From Paracoccus sp. S3-43 (GTDB taxonomy: Bacteria > Pseudomonadota > Alphaproteobacteria > Rhodobacterales > Rhodobacteraceae), in assembly GCF_029027965.1 (NCBI RefSeq), contig NZ_CP119082.1:2274001-2338000 (forward strand): a stretch of 64,000 nucleotides of DNA, given 5' to 3'. Both the position numbers and the translations under genes were made by a program. The notes beneath the pieces are model-generated. The model did not search any database and was not told the origin of the DNA. It saw only the letters and a program-made list of their open reading frames with translations. Shown piece by piece: positions 18,981 to 27,629 of this stretch; position 1 is the stretch's first letter; every line of letters begins with the position of its first letter.

Positions 18981-19357
18981 CCGATTTCGACGACTGGCTG
19001 CGCGCCACCTTCGCGGAAACGCAGGGCTTCACCCTGCTGATCGTCCTGGTCGGCACGCAGGGGGGCCGTGTCGACCTGCTGCGGTCGGCGCATCTGCATG
19101 TGATCGGCGACGACATCGCCTGGCCCGACATGGCGGCGCGTCTGGACGGGTCGGGCGTGGCTTGGGAGGCGGTGGCGCTGTTTCGGGCGGGGCGCGAGGG
19201 GCTGGTGGCCGACGGCATCGCCAAGGACCGGCTGGACCAGCTTATGCGCGCGCTGAACGGCGACCGGACGCTGATCCGGGACGGCGAATTCTTTAATCGC
19301 GACGGGCTGCGCCTGCGGCTGGACGATGCCGAACCGCAGGTGCCGATCCTGAACTGA
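18977..19357 (+). CDS. Conserved-looking small protein of unknown function coupled to selB
   Basis: A 126-residue protein that I do not recognise. It has no signal peptide or membrane segment; it is acidic, with a hydrophobic strand FTLLIVLVG near the N terminus and the phrase GDDIAWPDMAARLDGSG in the middle. The start at 18977 overlaps the extended selB stop by ATGA, 17 bases behind the tRNA-Sec CCA end. Third-position GC is high, as in real genes of this window. Its stop TGA abuts the stop of the convergent secreted-protein gene (TGATCA). Confidence 0.7.
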   Translation: MTDFDDWLRATFAETQGFTLLIVLVGTQGGRVDLLRSAHLHVIGDDIAWPDMAARLDGSGVAWEAVALFRAGREGLVADGIAKDRLDQLMRALNGDRTLIRDGEFFNRDGLRLRLDDAEPQVPILN

Positions 19358-19753
19358 TCAGCACCGGCTGGGCACCGGGTCCCCGCGCCCCACCAGATCC
19401 AGCCCGCGCGCGGTGGGCGGCTGCCAGGTGGGCGATTGCGTGACGGCGCCCTGGGTGTTGGTGCCCAGGACGGAACCGCCCAGGCCCCCGCTCCAGCCGC
19501 TGCTGCCGGCATTGTTGGCGTCGGTGCTGTCGGCGCCGGGCTGCGGGGCGGTCGCGGCCTCGGCCACGGTGTCGCGGGCCGGGCAATCGCCTTCGCCCGA
19601 CTGGCCCTGCGCCTCGGTCGTGGCGGGGGCCTGCTTGGCGGGGGCTTCGTTCACCGCGCGCGGCTGGTCCACGGCGGGAACCGGCGCGGTCTGCGCCCAG
19701 CCGGTGCTGGCCGCAAGAAGGCTGGTGGCGATGATGGCGCTGATGCGGGTCAT
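19358..19753 (-). CDS. Small secreted protein of unknown function
   Basis: 131 residues. The N terminus MTRISAIIATSLLAASTGWA-QT is a convincing Sec signal peptide. The mature part is low complexity, rich in Ala, Gln, Pro, Gly and Ser, with two Cys (GDCPARD, and Cys as the last residue), which could form a disulfide. No known domain was recognised. It is convergent with and directly abuts the gene behind tRNA-Sec, and is divergent from trigger factor. Confidence 0.7.
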   Translation of the reverse strand: MTRISAIIATSLLAASTGWAQTAPVPAVDQPRAVNEAPAKQAPATTEAQGQSGEGDCPARDTVAEAATAPQPGADSTDANNAGSSGWSGGLGGSVLGTNTQGAVTQSPTWQPPTARGLDLVGRGDPVPSRC

Positions 19754-19857
19754 GGCGGGCCTCTGGCACGAAGGGGACCGCGGAAAACGCCCGGGCCGCG
19801 GCGCGGGTTCCGCTTGCAGCCAGCGGTCCCGGCGACTAGAAGGGCGGGAATTTTTCA

Positions 19858-19879
19858 GGCCGCCCCGGCTTTGGCGGCC
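19858..19879. other. Hairpin in the trigger factor leader
   Basis: GGCCGCC-N8-GGCGGCC is a perfect 7-bp inverted repeat ending 20 bases before the tig start codon. It lacks a T-tract and sits between divergent genes, so it is more likely a 5' UTR structure than a terminator. Confidence 0.35.
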
Positions 19880-19899
19880 GTTATGGCACGAGGACGATG

Positions 19900-21234
19900 A
19901 TGCAGGTCAAGGAAACCCAGAACGACGGTCTCAAGCGGGGCTACCAGTTTACGCTTCCGGCGGCCGACCTGGCCGCGACGGTCGATGCGAAGCTGAAGGA
20001 AGCCCAGCCCGAGGTCGAGCTGAAGGGCTTTCGCAAGGGCAAGGTGCCGCTGGCCATGCTGAAGAAACAGTTCGGCCCGCGCATCCTGGGCGACGCCATG
20101 CAGGACGCCATCGACGGCGCGCTGAAAAAGCACCTGGAGGACTCCGGCGACCGTCCCGCCACCCAGCCCAAGGTCGAGATGCAGAACGGCGAGGGCTGGA
20201 AGGAAGGCGACGACGTGGTCGTCAACGTCTCTTACGAGGCGCTGCCGCCGATCCCCGAGGTCGACCTGTCCAGCCTGACCCTGGAAAAGCTGACCGTCCC
20301 GGCCGAAGACGCGGCGATCAATGAAGCCTTGGAAAACCTGGCGAAATCCGCCCAGAATTTCGAGGATCGCCGCAAGGGCAGCAAGGCCAAGGACGGCGAC
20401 CAGGTGGTCATCGACTTCAAGGGCTTCGTCGATGGCGAAGCCTTCGAGGGCGGCGCGGGCGAGGATTATCCGCTGGTGCTGGGCTCGAACAGCTTCATCC
20501 CCGGTTTCGAGGACCAGCTTGTCGGCGCCAAGGAAGGCGACGACGTGACCGTGACCGTCAAGTTCCCGGAAGAATACGGCGCCAAGCACCTGGCAGGCAA
20601 GGACGCGACCTTCGAATGCAAGGTCAAGGCCGTGAAGGCACCGCAAGCGGCCGAGATCGACGACGAGCTGGCCAAGAAATTCGGCGCCGAGGATCTGGAC
20701 GGTCTGAAAAAGCAGATCGCCGGCCGTCTGGAACAGGAATATGCCGGCGCCGCCCGCGCGATCCTGAAACGCTCGCTGCTGGACCAGCTGGACGAGAAGG
20801 TGAAGTTCGACCTGCCCGAATCGCTGGTCGAGGCCGAGGCCCAGCAGATCGCCCATCAGTTGTGGCACGAGGAAAACCCCGAGGTCCACGACCACAACCA
20901 CGGCAGCATTGAGCCCACCGACGAACACAAGAAGCTGGCCGAGCGGCGCGTGCGCCTGGGCCTGCTGCTGGCCGAGATCGGCCAGAAGGCCGAGGTGACC
21001 GTCACCGACCAGGAGATGACCCAGGCCGTGCTGCGCGCCGCGCGCCAATATCCGGGCCAGGAACGGGCCTTCTTCGAATTCGTCCAGCAGAACCAGGCCG
21101 TGCAGCAGCAGCTGCGCGCCCCGATCTTCGAGGACAAGGTCGTCGACCATATCGCCGGACAGGCGAAGGTCACCGAAAAGACCGTGACCAAGGAAGAGCT
21201 GGAAAAGGCCGTCGAGGCCCTGGACGAGCTTTGA
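19900..21234 (+). CDS. tig: Trigger factor (ribosome-bound chaperone)
   Basis: Folds nascent chains at the ribosome exit and has peptidyl-prolyl isomerase activity. The ribosome-docking motif is GFRKGKVP in the N-terminal domain. The FKBP-like middle domain starts near [21 protein letters not shown] and contains [18 protein letters not shown]; the C-terminal helical domain ends with [17 protein letters not shown]. It has 444 residues from the ATG at 19900, six bases behind GAGG; an ATG at 19897 is also possible but close to that site. A strong terminator follows. Confidence 0.97.
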   Translation: MQVKETQNDGLKRGYQFTLPAADLAATVDAKLKEAQPEVELKGFRKGKVPLAMLKKQFGPRILGDAMQDAIDGALKKHLEDSGDRPATQPKVEMQNGEGWKEGDDVVVNVSYEALPPIPEVDLSSLTLEKLTVPAEDAAINEALENLAKSAQNFEDRRKGSKAKDGDQVVIDFKGFVDGEAFEGGAGEDYPLVLGSNSFIPGFEDQLVGAKEGDDVTVTVKFPEEYGAKHLAGKDATFECKVKAVKAPQAAEIDDELAKKFGAEDLDGLKKQIAGRLEQEYAGAARAILKRSLLDQLDEKVKFDLPESLVEAEAQQIAHQLWHEENPEVHDHNHGSIEPTDEHKKLAERRVRLGLLLAEIGQKAEVTVTDQEMTQAVLRAARQYPGQERAFFEFVQQNQAVQQQLRAPIFEDKVVDHIAGQAKVTEKTVTKEELEKAVEALDEL

Positions 21235-21256
21235 TCGCCCGCTGAACCCTGCTTCG

Positions 21257-21284
21257 AAAGGCCGCGCCATCCGCGCGGCCTTTT
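21257..21284 (+). terminator. Intrinsic terminator of tig
   Basis: A perfect 11-bp stem AAAGGCCGCGC / GCGCGGCCTTT with loop CATCC, followed by a T-rich tract. Confidence 0.85.
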
Positions 21285-21333
21285 CGTTTGCGGCATCCTT
21301 GCGACGGGCCGCCCTGCCCCCTATCTTGCGGTC

Positions 21334-21753
21334 ATGTCAGGCCAACTCCACCTCATGAAGCTGTGCGTCGGCGCCGAAGGCCCGGACGACCTGCTGGAAT
21401 GGCAGCGCCGCTTCGGCGACGGCCCTGCCGTCCACGTCACCCGGATGTGGCCCAAACGGCAGGACGAGCTGCTGGCGGGCGGGTCGATCTTCTGGGTGTT
21501 CAAGGGGGTGATGCTGGCCCGCCAGCGGATCGTCCGGCTGGACGAGCACCACCGCGACGACGGCATCCGCCGCTGCGCCCTGATCCTGGACCGCGACATC
21601 GTGCCGGTGACGGCCGTGCCGCGCCGCCCCTTCCAGGGCTGGCGCTATCTTCCCGCCCAGGACGCCCCCGCCGACATGCCGCGCAGCCGCGCGGGCGATG
21701 CGGCCCTGCCCCCGCAGATGGCCGCCGCCCTTGCCGAAATGGGCCTTGTCTGA
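21334..21753 (+). CDS. DUF1489-family protein
   Basis: 139 residues, cytoplasmic. The pattern LHLMKLCVGAEGPDDLLEWQ followed by THVTRMWPKRQDEL-type and GSIFWVFKGVMLARQ segments matches DUF1489, a family of unknown function common in alphaproteobacteria. It ends with a line of basic and proline residues around PRRPFQGWRYL. It stands alone between trigger factor and tRNA-Gly. Confidence 0.85.
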   Translation: MSGQLHLMKLCVGAEGPDDLLEWQRRFGDGPAVHVTRMWPKRQDELLAGGSIFWVFKGVMLARQRIVRLDEHHRDDGIRRCALILDRDIVPVTAVPRRPFQGWRYLPAQDAPADMPRSRAGDAALPPQMAAALAEMGLV

Positions 21754-21756
21754 CGC

Positions 21757-21785
21757 TTGACGACGTCCCTGCCATCGGTTAGCCA
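21757..21785 (+). promoter_or_regulatory. Possible promoter of tRNA-Gly
   Basis: TTGACG (21757-21762), a 17-base spacer and TAGCCA (21780-21785), ten bases before the tRNA. It overlaps the end of the region behind the DUF1489 gene. Confidence 0.4.
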
Positions 21786-21794
21786 AGGCGCCAC

Positions 21795-21868
21795 GCGGGT
21801 GTAGCTCAATGGTAGAGCAGCAGCTTCCCAAGCTGAATACGAGGGTTCGATTCCCTTCACCCGCTCCA
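21795..21868 (+). tRNA. tRNA-Gly (anticodon CCC)
   Basis: 74 bases with encoded CCA. The acceptor GCGGGTG pairs with CACCCGC, the D-arm is GCTCAATGGTAGAGC, the anticodon loop TTCCCAA has CCC at 21827-21829, and the T-arm is GAGGGTTCGATTCCCTT. It closely resembles the E. coli CCC glycine tRNA. Confidence 0.95.
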
Positions 21869-21870
21869 GC

Positions 21871-22050
21871 TTATCCTTGACTTGTCAGGTCCAGACGCCG
21901 TTCGATCCGGTCGAGGCGGGCGTCAAGGCGGCAAAGCGGCTTCGTGCCGCCCGTGGTCTGCATCAGGCCGCGCAGGTGCACCCGTTCTTCCGCCGCCGCA
22001 GCACGCTGCTCGCGCACGAGATGTTCCAGCTTGTCGAAGCCTGCGTGCAT
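21871..22050 (-). CDS. Possible 59-residue charged protein
   Basis: A short open frame from ATG at 22050 to TAA at 21871. The protein is helical and highly charged (FDKLEHLVREQRAAAAEERV, later RLDARLDRIERRLDLTS), a pattern of a small coiled coil. The codons use G/C in third position as genes here do. Against it: no ribosome site is visible upstream and the stop lies only two bases behind the tRNA-Gly gene on the other strand. Confidence 0.4.
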   Translation of the reverse strand: MHAGFDKLEHLVREQRAAAAEERVHLRGLMQTTGGTKPLCRLDARLDRIERRLDLTSQG

Positions 22051-22074
22051 GGCCGAAAGTTAAGGCACGATCAA

Positions 22075-22103
22075 CAAAAAAGCCGCGGTTCCCACCGCGG
22101 CCT
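22075..22103 (-). terminator. Intrinsic terminator of the MipA-like gene
   Basis: The stem GCCGCGG / CCGCGGC with loop TTCCCA, preceded on the plus strand by six A residues that give a U-tract in the minus-strand transcript. Confidence 0.8.
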
Positions 22104-22124
22104 TTCGCCAAAATCCCGCCCCGA

Positions 22125-22868
22125 TCAGAACCCGAACGAGAATTTCCGCACGATGCCCAGCTTCAGCGCGGGCTGGTATTCTTCCTGCACCACGGGGGAA
22201 TCCGCCGCGTCGCCGATCAGCTTGCCGTATTCGACCTCGCCCAGCAGGGCGACGTTCTCGGTCAGGGAATAGCGCGCCTCGAAGCTGATCGTGGCCTTGT
22301 TGAAGCCGCCGCCGATGTCATGGGCGGGACGGCCGGGAACCGCTTCTGCCGCGTTCACGCCGAAATAGGTGTCGTTGTAATCGCCGTTGCCATAGCCCAG
22401 CGACAGGCCGGACCACAGAGACAGGCGGTCGGACAGGTCGGTGCGGTACTTGGCGCCGATTTCGCCGGTCACGCCCTCGTGCCCGTCGAAACCGCGGCGC
22501 ACCGAACCGAAGGTGGTCCAGGGTCCGGTGCCATAGCTGACGCGCAGGCCCAGTTCATAGGCGCGGTCGATGTCCTCCATCCCTGCCAGGGCGTCGTTGT
22601 CCGATGCCTCGCGTTCGCCCACCATGTTGAAGGACGGCGAAATGGCGAAGCCTTCGCTTTCATTGGTTCCGGGCTGGCCGAACCCGGCGTTGCGCCAGAT
22701 CAGCCATGGCCCGGCCTCGGCATCGTCGGAACCGGGGTAGTCCGGTCCGACATCCACGCCGACCCCCAGATCGACCGAAAACTCGCGGCCGGCAAAGCCG
22801 AAATCCTGCGCCAGGGCACCCGTGGCAGCGGATGCGGCAAGAACGGCCAGGGCCAGCGTCATCTTCAT
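22125..22868 (-). CDS. MipA/OmpV-family outer-membrane protein
   Basis: 247 residues with a Sec signal (MKMTLALAVLAASAATGALA-QD). The mature protein opens with SVDLGVGVDVGPDYPGSDD and continues as alternating beta strands (LGLRVSYGTG, LSLWSGLSLGYGNGDYNDTYFGV), ending in Phe (RKFSFGF) as outer-membrane barrels do. MipA proteins were named as partners of the murein hydrolase MltA, but most members have no assigned role. The start at 22868 follows AAGGAT; an upstream extension of the frame lacks signal-peptide sense. Confidence 0.85.
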   Translation of the reverse strand: MKMTLALAVLAASAATGALAQDFGFAGREFSVDLGVGVDVGPDYPGSDDAEAGPWLIWRNAGFGQPGTNESEGFAISPSFNMVGEREASDNDALAGMEDIDRAYELGLRVSYGTGPWTTFGSVRRGFDGHEGVTGEIGAKYRTDLSDRLSLWSGLSLGYGNGDYNDTYFGVNAAEAVPGRPAHDIGGGFNKATISFEARYSLTENVALLGEVEYGKLIGDAADSPVVQEEYQPALKLGIVRKFSFGF

Positions 22869-22992
22869 GGTCGGATCCTTCAGGGGGTCGGCGGAATGTA
22901 CATGCTTCCTAGGGTCGAATCGCGCCCTTGCACAAGGCGGGCCGCGCCCTTCCTTGACCTTCGTCCAGGGGGCGGCGCATTTGGGCAACAGC

Positions 22993-24840
22993 CTAGCCGC
23001 GTTCCGCCCCTTCCAGGCTCTCCAGCACGGTCATCCAGATCTCCTCGGCCCGCGCCATGGCCTGCACAGCCTCGGCGCGCTTCGCGGTCCAGCGTTTCGC
23101 CTCGTAGGGGTCGTTGTACAGCGCCGGATCGGCCAGCTTCACGTCCAGCTTGGCCAGCATCTCGGTCAGCTTCTGGACCCGCTCCTCGGCCCGCCGCGCC
23201 TCGGACCGAAGCGCCAGCAATTCGTCGCGGGGCGCGCGCCTCGGGGCGGGCTTCGGAGCCTCATCGACCCGTTTCGGCTCATCCCCGCCCAGCAGGAAGC
23301 GGCGGTAATCGTCCAGGTCGCCGTCATAGGGCGCCACCGCGCCGTCACGCACCAGCCACAGCCGGTCCGCCACCAGCCCCAGCAGGTGCATGTCGTGGCT
23401 GACCAGCACCACCGCGCCGGTATAGTCGTTCAGCGCCTCGGTCAGCGCCTCGCGGCTCTCGATGTCCAGGTGGTTGGTCGGTTCGTCCAGGATCAGCAGA
23501 TGCGGCGCGTCGATGGTGGCGATCAGCAGCGACAGACGCGCCTTCTGCCCGCCGGACAGCTGGCCGACCCTGGTCTCGGCCTGAGCCTCCATCAGCCCGA
23601 AACCCGCCAGCCGGGCGCGCAGCCGGGGCGGCGCCTCGGCCGGGCGCAGGCGGCGGACATGGGCCAGGGGCGTCTCGTTCAGGTCCAGTTCATCGACCTG
23701 ATGCTGGGCGAAGTATCCGATGCGCAGCTTCGAGGACCGCGCGACCTTGCCCTCCATCGCGGGCAGGCGTTCGGCAAGCAGCTTGGACAGCGTCGATTTT
23801 CCCTGCCCGTTCCGACCCAGAAGCGCGATCCGGTCGTCCTGGTCGATCCGCAGCGTCAGCTTGCGCAGCACCGCGCGACCGTCATAGCCGACGCTGACCC
23901 CCTCCATCGCGACGATGGGCGGCGACAGTTCCTCGGGCTGGGGAAAGCCGAAGCGGTGGAACTTGGCCTCCTCGGGCGCCGTGATCGGCTCCATCCGGGC
24001 CAGCATCTTGACGCGGGCCTGGGCCTGGCGCGCCTTGCTGGCCTTGGCGCCGAAGCGGTCCACGAAGCTTTGCAGATGCGCGCGCCGGGCCTGCTGCTTC
24101 TTCGCCTCGGCCGCCTGGAGGGCGCGGCGTTCCGCGCGCATCCGGGCGAAATCGTCATAGCCGCCAGTATACAGCGTCAGCTTGCGATTTTCCAGGTGCA
24201 GGATATGGCCCACGGCGCGGTTCAGCAGGTCGCGGTCGTGGCTGATGATGATGACCGTATGCGGATAGCGCGCCAGATAGGTTTCCAGCCACAGCGCGCC
24301 TTCCAGGTCCAGATAGTTCGTCGGCTCGTCCAGCAGCAGCAGGTCGGGCTGCGCGAACAGCACCCCCGCCAAGGCGACCCGCATCCGCCAGCCGCCCGAG
24401 AAATCGGCTGTGGGCCGCGCCTGATCGGCGGTCGAGAAGCCCAACCCGTCGAGGATCGAGGCCGCCCGCGCCTCGGCCGACCAGGCGTCGATGTCGGCCA
24501 GCCGGGTCTGGATTCCGGCGATCCGATGCGCGTCGTTGGCGGTATGGCTTTCCGCCAGCAGGGCGGCGCGTTCGGTATCGGCGGCCAGCACGGTGTCCAG
24601 GACCGAGGTGGCGGTCGCCGCTGATTCCTGCGCGACGCCGCCGATGCGGGCGCGGGACGGCAGGCTGATGTCGCCGCCATCCAGGGACAGTTCCCCCCGG
24701 ATCAGGCGGAACAGCGTGGTCTTGCCCGCGCCGTTCGGGCCGACAAGGCCGACCTTGTGGCCTTCGGGAATGGTGGCGGTTGCGCCCTCGAACAGAGGGC
24801 GGCCCTGGATGGAATAGGAGATGTCGTCGATGCGCAGCAT
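22993..24840 (-). CDS. ABC-F family ATPase (YheS-like)
   Basis: A soluble twin ATPase acting on ribosomes rather than in transport. The first domain has GLVGPNGAGKTTLFRL and the second LLGRNGQGKSTLSKLL; both LSGG-type signatures and Walker B sequences (LLLLDEPTNYLD, LLILDEPTNHLD) are present. The two domains are joined by a charged linker (AAEAKKQQARRAHLQ), and a C-terminal coiled coil follows. No membrane segment. It is 615 residues from the ATG at 24840 (MLRIDDISYS), where similarity to the family begins. Confidence 0.93.
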   Translation of the reverse strand: MLRIDDISYSIQGRPLFEGATATIPEGHKVGLVGPNGAGKTTLFRLIRGELSLDGGDISLPSRARIGGVAQESAATATSVLDTVLAADTERAALLAESHTANDAHRIAGIQTRLADIDAWSAEARAASILDGLGFSTADQARPTADFSGGWRMRVALAGVLFAQPDLLLLDEPTNYLDLEGALWLETYLARYPHTVIIISHDRDLLNRAVGHILHLENRKLTLYTGGYDDFARMRAERRALQAAEAKKQQARRAHLQSFVDRFGAKASKARQAQARVKMLARMEPITAPEEAKFHRFGFPQPEELSPPIVAMEGVSVGYDGRAVLRKLTLRIDQDDRIALLGRNGQGKSTLSKLLAERLPAMEGKVARSSKLRIGYFAQHQVDELDLNETPLAHVRRLRPAEAPPRLRARLAGFGLMEAQAETRVGQLSGGQKARLSLLIATIDAPHLLILDEPTNHLDIESREALTEALNDYTGAVVLVSHDMHLLGLVADRLWLVRDGAVAPYDGDLDDYRRFLLGGDEPKRVDEAPKPAPRRAPRDELLALRSEARRAEERVQKLTEMLAKLDVKLADPALYNDPYEAKRWTAKRAEAVQAMARAEEIWMTVLESLEGAERG

Positions 24841-24989
24841 GGGTGGGGGATGGAGGACGGGAGAGGGCGCGTCAAGGGGGTGAGAATGTGTCAATACTGT
24901 GCAAGCAGTCGGATAGGCTGCGAGCAATTAGCCAGTTTACAAGTTACGCAAACGCACGTTAGTTATGCGATGCGTGCGATAGTGCTTTC

Positions 24990-24995
24990 TAATAT
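24990..24995 (+). promoter_or_regulatory. Possible -10 box of the OLD-like gene
   Basis: TAATAT lies 18 bases before the start codon's GGAGGA site end in an AT-rich leader. No convincing -35 was found, so this is weak. Confidence 0.3.
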
Positions 24996-25013
24996 ACTGA
25001 CTTTGGAGGAAAT

Positions 25014-26492
25014 ATGAGCCGCTCGGAAATTCGCCCTTCTGAGATAAATCAGCTACTGGAAAAAGCTCGCGACAGAAATTATGGAAAATATCTCGCAGCA
25101 ATTGATTTAACATATGTTCGAGGCATTCGCGATCAGAGAGTTTCTTTTGACTTTCCTGTTACAGCAATTATTGGCACTAACGGCGGCGGCAAAACAACAA
25201 TCCTCGGCGCGGCTGGCTTAATCTACAAAAGCGTTCCCCCCGCTAGATTTTTTTCAAAAGGCGGACTATATGACAATACAATGCAAGACTGGCGCATTGG
25301 CTATGAAATAATTGACAGATCTCAAAACAAAAATTCTATTACCAACAGAACAGCAAGCTTTAGACAAAAGAAGTGGAACAGAGATTCTCTTGATCGAGAA
25401 GTTCTTGTATTTGGTGTGAACAGAACAGTTCCTGCGTCGGAGAAAAAAGAGTTCCGCCGCTTTGCAAGTAATAGTTTTTCGGTTCCAAAAGCGAATGAAG
25501 CACTTTTTGGAGCAGATGTGATTGATGCAGCAAGTCGTGTCCTTGGTAAGGATATATCGAAATTTAAGGAACTCAAGGTTGATGTAAGTGGGCGAGTTAC
25601 GCTCTTGGCAGCAACGGCGGCAGATAGCATATCTTATTCGGAGTTTCATTTTGGTGCTGGAGAATCGAGTGTTATTAGAATGATTTCACAAATTGAGTCA
25701 GCGACTCAAAATGCTCTCGTTCTAATCGAAGAAATAGAAAATGGGCTTCATCCTGTAGCTACTATCAGGCTTGTTGACTACCTCATTAGTGTGTCGAAAC
25801 GCAAAAATTTGCAAGTCATCTTCACGACACACTCTAATGATGCCCTTATACCCCTGCCCGACAAAGCAGTTTGGGTAGCAAGTCAGACAAGCATCTTTCA
25901 AGGTAAGCTTGATGTTGCTTCGCTAAGGGCAATTTCTGGAAAAATTGAGAAGAAAGTTGCAATATTTGTTGAGGACGAATTTGCCAAGATCTGGGTGGAG
26001 GCTATATTGCGTGTAAATGCAATCTCTGCCCTAGATCAGGTCGAAATTCATGCGCTGGCCGGAGATGGTAATGCATACAAGATGTCTATATCTCACAATG
26101 CCAACCCTGCTATCCAAACCCATGCCATATGTGTTCTGGATGGAGATAGCGCTCAAGATCCTACTACTCACGACTTTATTTTCAAACTCCCTGGCGAAAT
26201 GCCTGAGGCATACGTATTTGATTGCATCATGGAAAAATGGGATCAAGTAGGAGGCCGGTTAACGGTTGCACTGCTTCAAGAATTTGGTGAGGCCGACAAA
26301 ACAAAAAAGGTGCTGGAGGATGTTAGACTATCGAATATGGACCAGCATGTGTTATTTAATCAAATTGGCGAAAGACTTGGGTTTATCCCTGAAAAAACAG
26401 TTCAGATGGCCTTTGCAAATACTTGGAGTCAAGCGTTCAAAGATGAGGTTCACAGTATGATAGATGCGATTCAGCAAGCTGCTGATGCTTAA
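25014..26492 (+). CDS. OLD-like ATPase with TOPRIM nuclease domain (candidate phage defence)
   Basis: 492 residues. The ABC/SMC-type ATPase part has Walker A GTNGGGKTT (54-62), a signature-like FGAGESS (213-219), Walker B LVLIEEIENGLHP (from about 235) and H-loop FTTHS (His273). The C-terminal part has TOPRIM acidic residues: Glu320 in IFVEDEFAK and Asp376/Asp378 in VLDGDSA. This order is that of OLD (overcoming lysogenization defect) nucleases, known from phage P2 and bacterial defence systems. GC is far below that of the neighbours (about 40% by eye) and codons are A/T rich, so it was probably acquired. GGAGGA precedes the ATG. It stands alone: no partner helicase (Gabija) or small partner (PARIS) is beside it. 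Confidence 0.85.
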   Translation: MSRSEIRPSEINQLLEKARDRNYGKYLAAIDLTYVRGIRDQRVSFDFPVTAIIGTNGGGKTTILGAAGLIYKSVPPARFFSKGGLYDNTMQDWRIGYEIIDRSQNKNSITNRTASFRQKKWNRDSLDREVLVFGVNRTVPASEKKEFRRFASNSFSVPKANEALFGADVIDAASRVLGKDISKFKELKVDVSGRVTLLAATAADSISYSEFHFGAGESSVIRMISQIESATQNALVLIEEIENGLHPVATIRLVDYLISVSKRKNLQVIFTTHSNDALIPLPDKAVWVASQTSIFQGKLDVASLRAISGKIEKKVAIFVEDEFAKIWVEAILRVNAISALDQVEIHALAGDGNAYKMSISHNANPAIQTHAICVLDGDSAQDPTTHDFIFKLPGEMPEAYVFDCIMEKWDQVGGRLTVALLQEFGEADKTKKVLEDVRLSNMDQHVLFNQIGERLGFIPEKTVQMAFANTWSQAFKDEVHSMIDAIQQAADA

Positions 26493-26542
26493 TCCAACAA
26501 CAATGAGCCGCAACTTAATCGCGTAGCATCATAGCCAACAAG

Positions 26543-26568
26543 AAAAGGCCCCGCCACCCGGCGAGGCC
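26543..26568 (-). terminator. Intrinsic terminator of the fba operon
   Basis: On the minus strand GGCCTCGCC pairs with GGCGGGGCC (one G-U pair) around a 4-base loop, followed by TTTTC. Confidence 0.75.
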
Positions 26569-26590
26569 CCTTCCCTTCATCCCCGCCGGA

Positions 26591-27625
26591 TCAATACCGC
26601 GAGGCCATCACCGACAGCGGCAGCGGCACGATCTTGTCGGCGTTGCCCGCCGTCCCGAAGGCCTCGAAGCGATCCTTGCAGACCTGCGACATCATCGCCA
26701 TCGCGGGTTTCAGATACTTGCGCGGGTCGAACTCGGACGGCTCCTCGGAGAACACCTTGCGGATCGCGGCGGTCATGGCCAGGCGGTTGTCGGTGTCGAT
26801 GTTGACCTTGCGCACGCCGTGCTTGATGCCGCGCTGGATTTCCTCGACCGGGACGCCCCAGGTCGGTTTGATGTCGCCGCCATGGCTGTTGATGATCTGT
26901 TGCAGATCCTCGGGGACCGAGGAAGACCCGTGCATCACCAGATGGGTGTTGGGCAGGCGGGTGTGGATTTCCTCGATCACATGCATCGCCAGGATGTCGC
27001 CGTCGGGCTTGCGCGAGAACTTGTAGGCGCCGTGCGAGGTGCCCATGGCGATGGCAAGCGCGTCCACCTTGGTGTCGTTCACGAAGCGCACGGCCTCGTC
27101 CGGGTCGGTCAGAAGCTGGTCGTGGCCCAGCTGCTCGGTCGCGCCGTGGCCATCCTCCTGATCGCCCATGCCGGTTTCCAGCGAACCCAGAACGCCCAGT
27201 TCGCCCTCGACCGAGACGCCGCAGGCATGGGCCATTTCCACGACCTTGGCGGTCACGTCGCGGTTATAGTCGTAATCGGCGGGCGTCTTGCCGTCGGCTT
27301 TCAGCGACCCGTCCATCATCACGCTGGTAAAGCCGTTCTGGATCGCGGTGGCGCAGGTCGCAAGGCCGTTGCCGTGGTCCAGATGCATACACAGCGGGAT
27401 GTCCGGGAAGGCCCTGGCAAAGCCCTGGATCAGCCCGGCCAGCACCAGATCGTTGGCATAGGCGCGCGCGCCCCGGCTGGCTTGCAGGATCACCGGCGAC
27501 CGGGTCGCCTGCGCCGCGGTCATGATCGCCAGACCCTGCTCCATGTTGTTGATGTTGAAGGCGGGGACTGCGTAGCCGTTCTCGGCCGCGTGGTCGAGAA
27601 GCTGGCGCAGGGTAATCATAGCCAT
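26591..27625 (-). CDS. fba: Fructose-bisphosphate aldolase, class II (CbbA-like)
   Basis: A Zn-dependent aldolase joining dihydroxyacetone phosphate with glyceraldehyde 3-phosphate, and in many members also with erythrose 4-phosphate to sedoheptulose 1,7-bisphosphate. It is 344 residues, opening [20 protein letters not shown]; zinc and catalytic motifs include [36 protein letters not shown] and [14 protein letters not shown]. It resembles the Calvin-cycle aldolase of Rhodobacter, but no RuBisCO or phosphoribulokinase is near. It lies in an operon with fbp, rpiB and tpiA homologues, which points to polyol carbon handling. Confidence 0.94.
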   Translation of the reverse strand: MAMITLRQLLDHAAENGYAVPAFNINNMEQGLAIMTAAQATRSPVILQASRGARAYANDLVLAGLIQGFARAFPDIPLCMHLDHGNGLATCATAIQNGFTSVMMDGSLKADGKTPADYDYNRDVTAKVVEMAHACGVSVEGELGVLGSLETGMGDQEDGHGATEQLGHDQLLTDPDEAVRFVNDTKVDALAIAMGTSHGAYKFSRKPDGDILAMHVIEEIHTRLPNTHLVMHGSSSVPEDLQQIINSHGGDIKPTWGVPVEEIQRGIKHGVRKVNIDTDNRLAMTAAIRKVFSEEPSEFDPRKYLKPAMAMMSQVCKDRFEAFGTAGNADKIVPLPLSVMASRY

Positions 27626-27629
27626 GTCG

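Noticed and set aside
21882..23402. 506-codon plus-strand open frame across the MipA and ABC-F genes
   Set aside because: Pro/Arg-rich and opposite two real genes and a terminator; not coding.
24757..25017. Short plus-strand frame ending just before the OLD-like gene
   Set aside because: It crosses from GC-rich antisense of the ABC-F gene into the AT-rich leader; no ribosome site or similarity.
25266..25649. Minus-strand open frame inside the OLD-like gene
   Set aside because: Cys/Arg-rich with no similarity and opposite conserved ATPase sequence.
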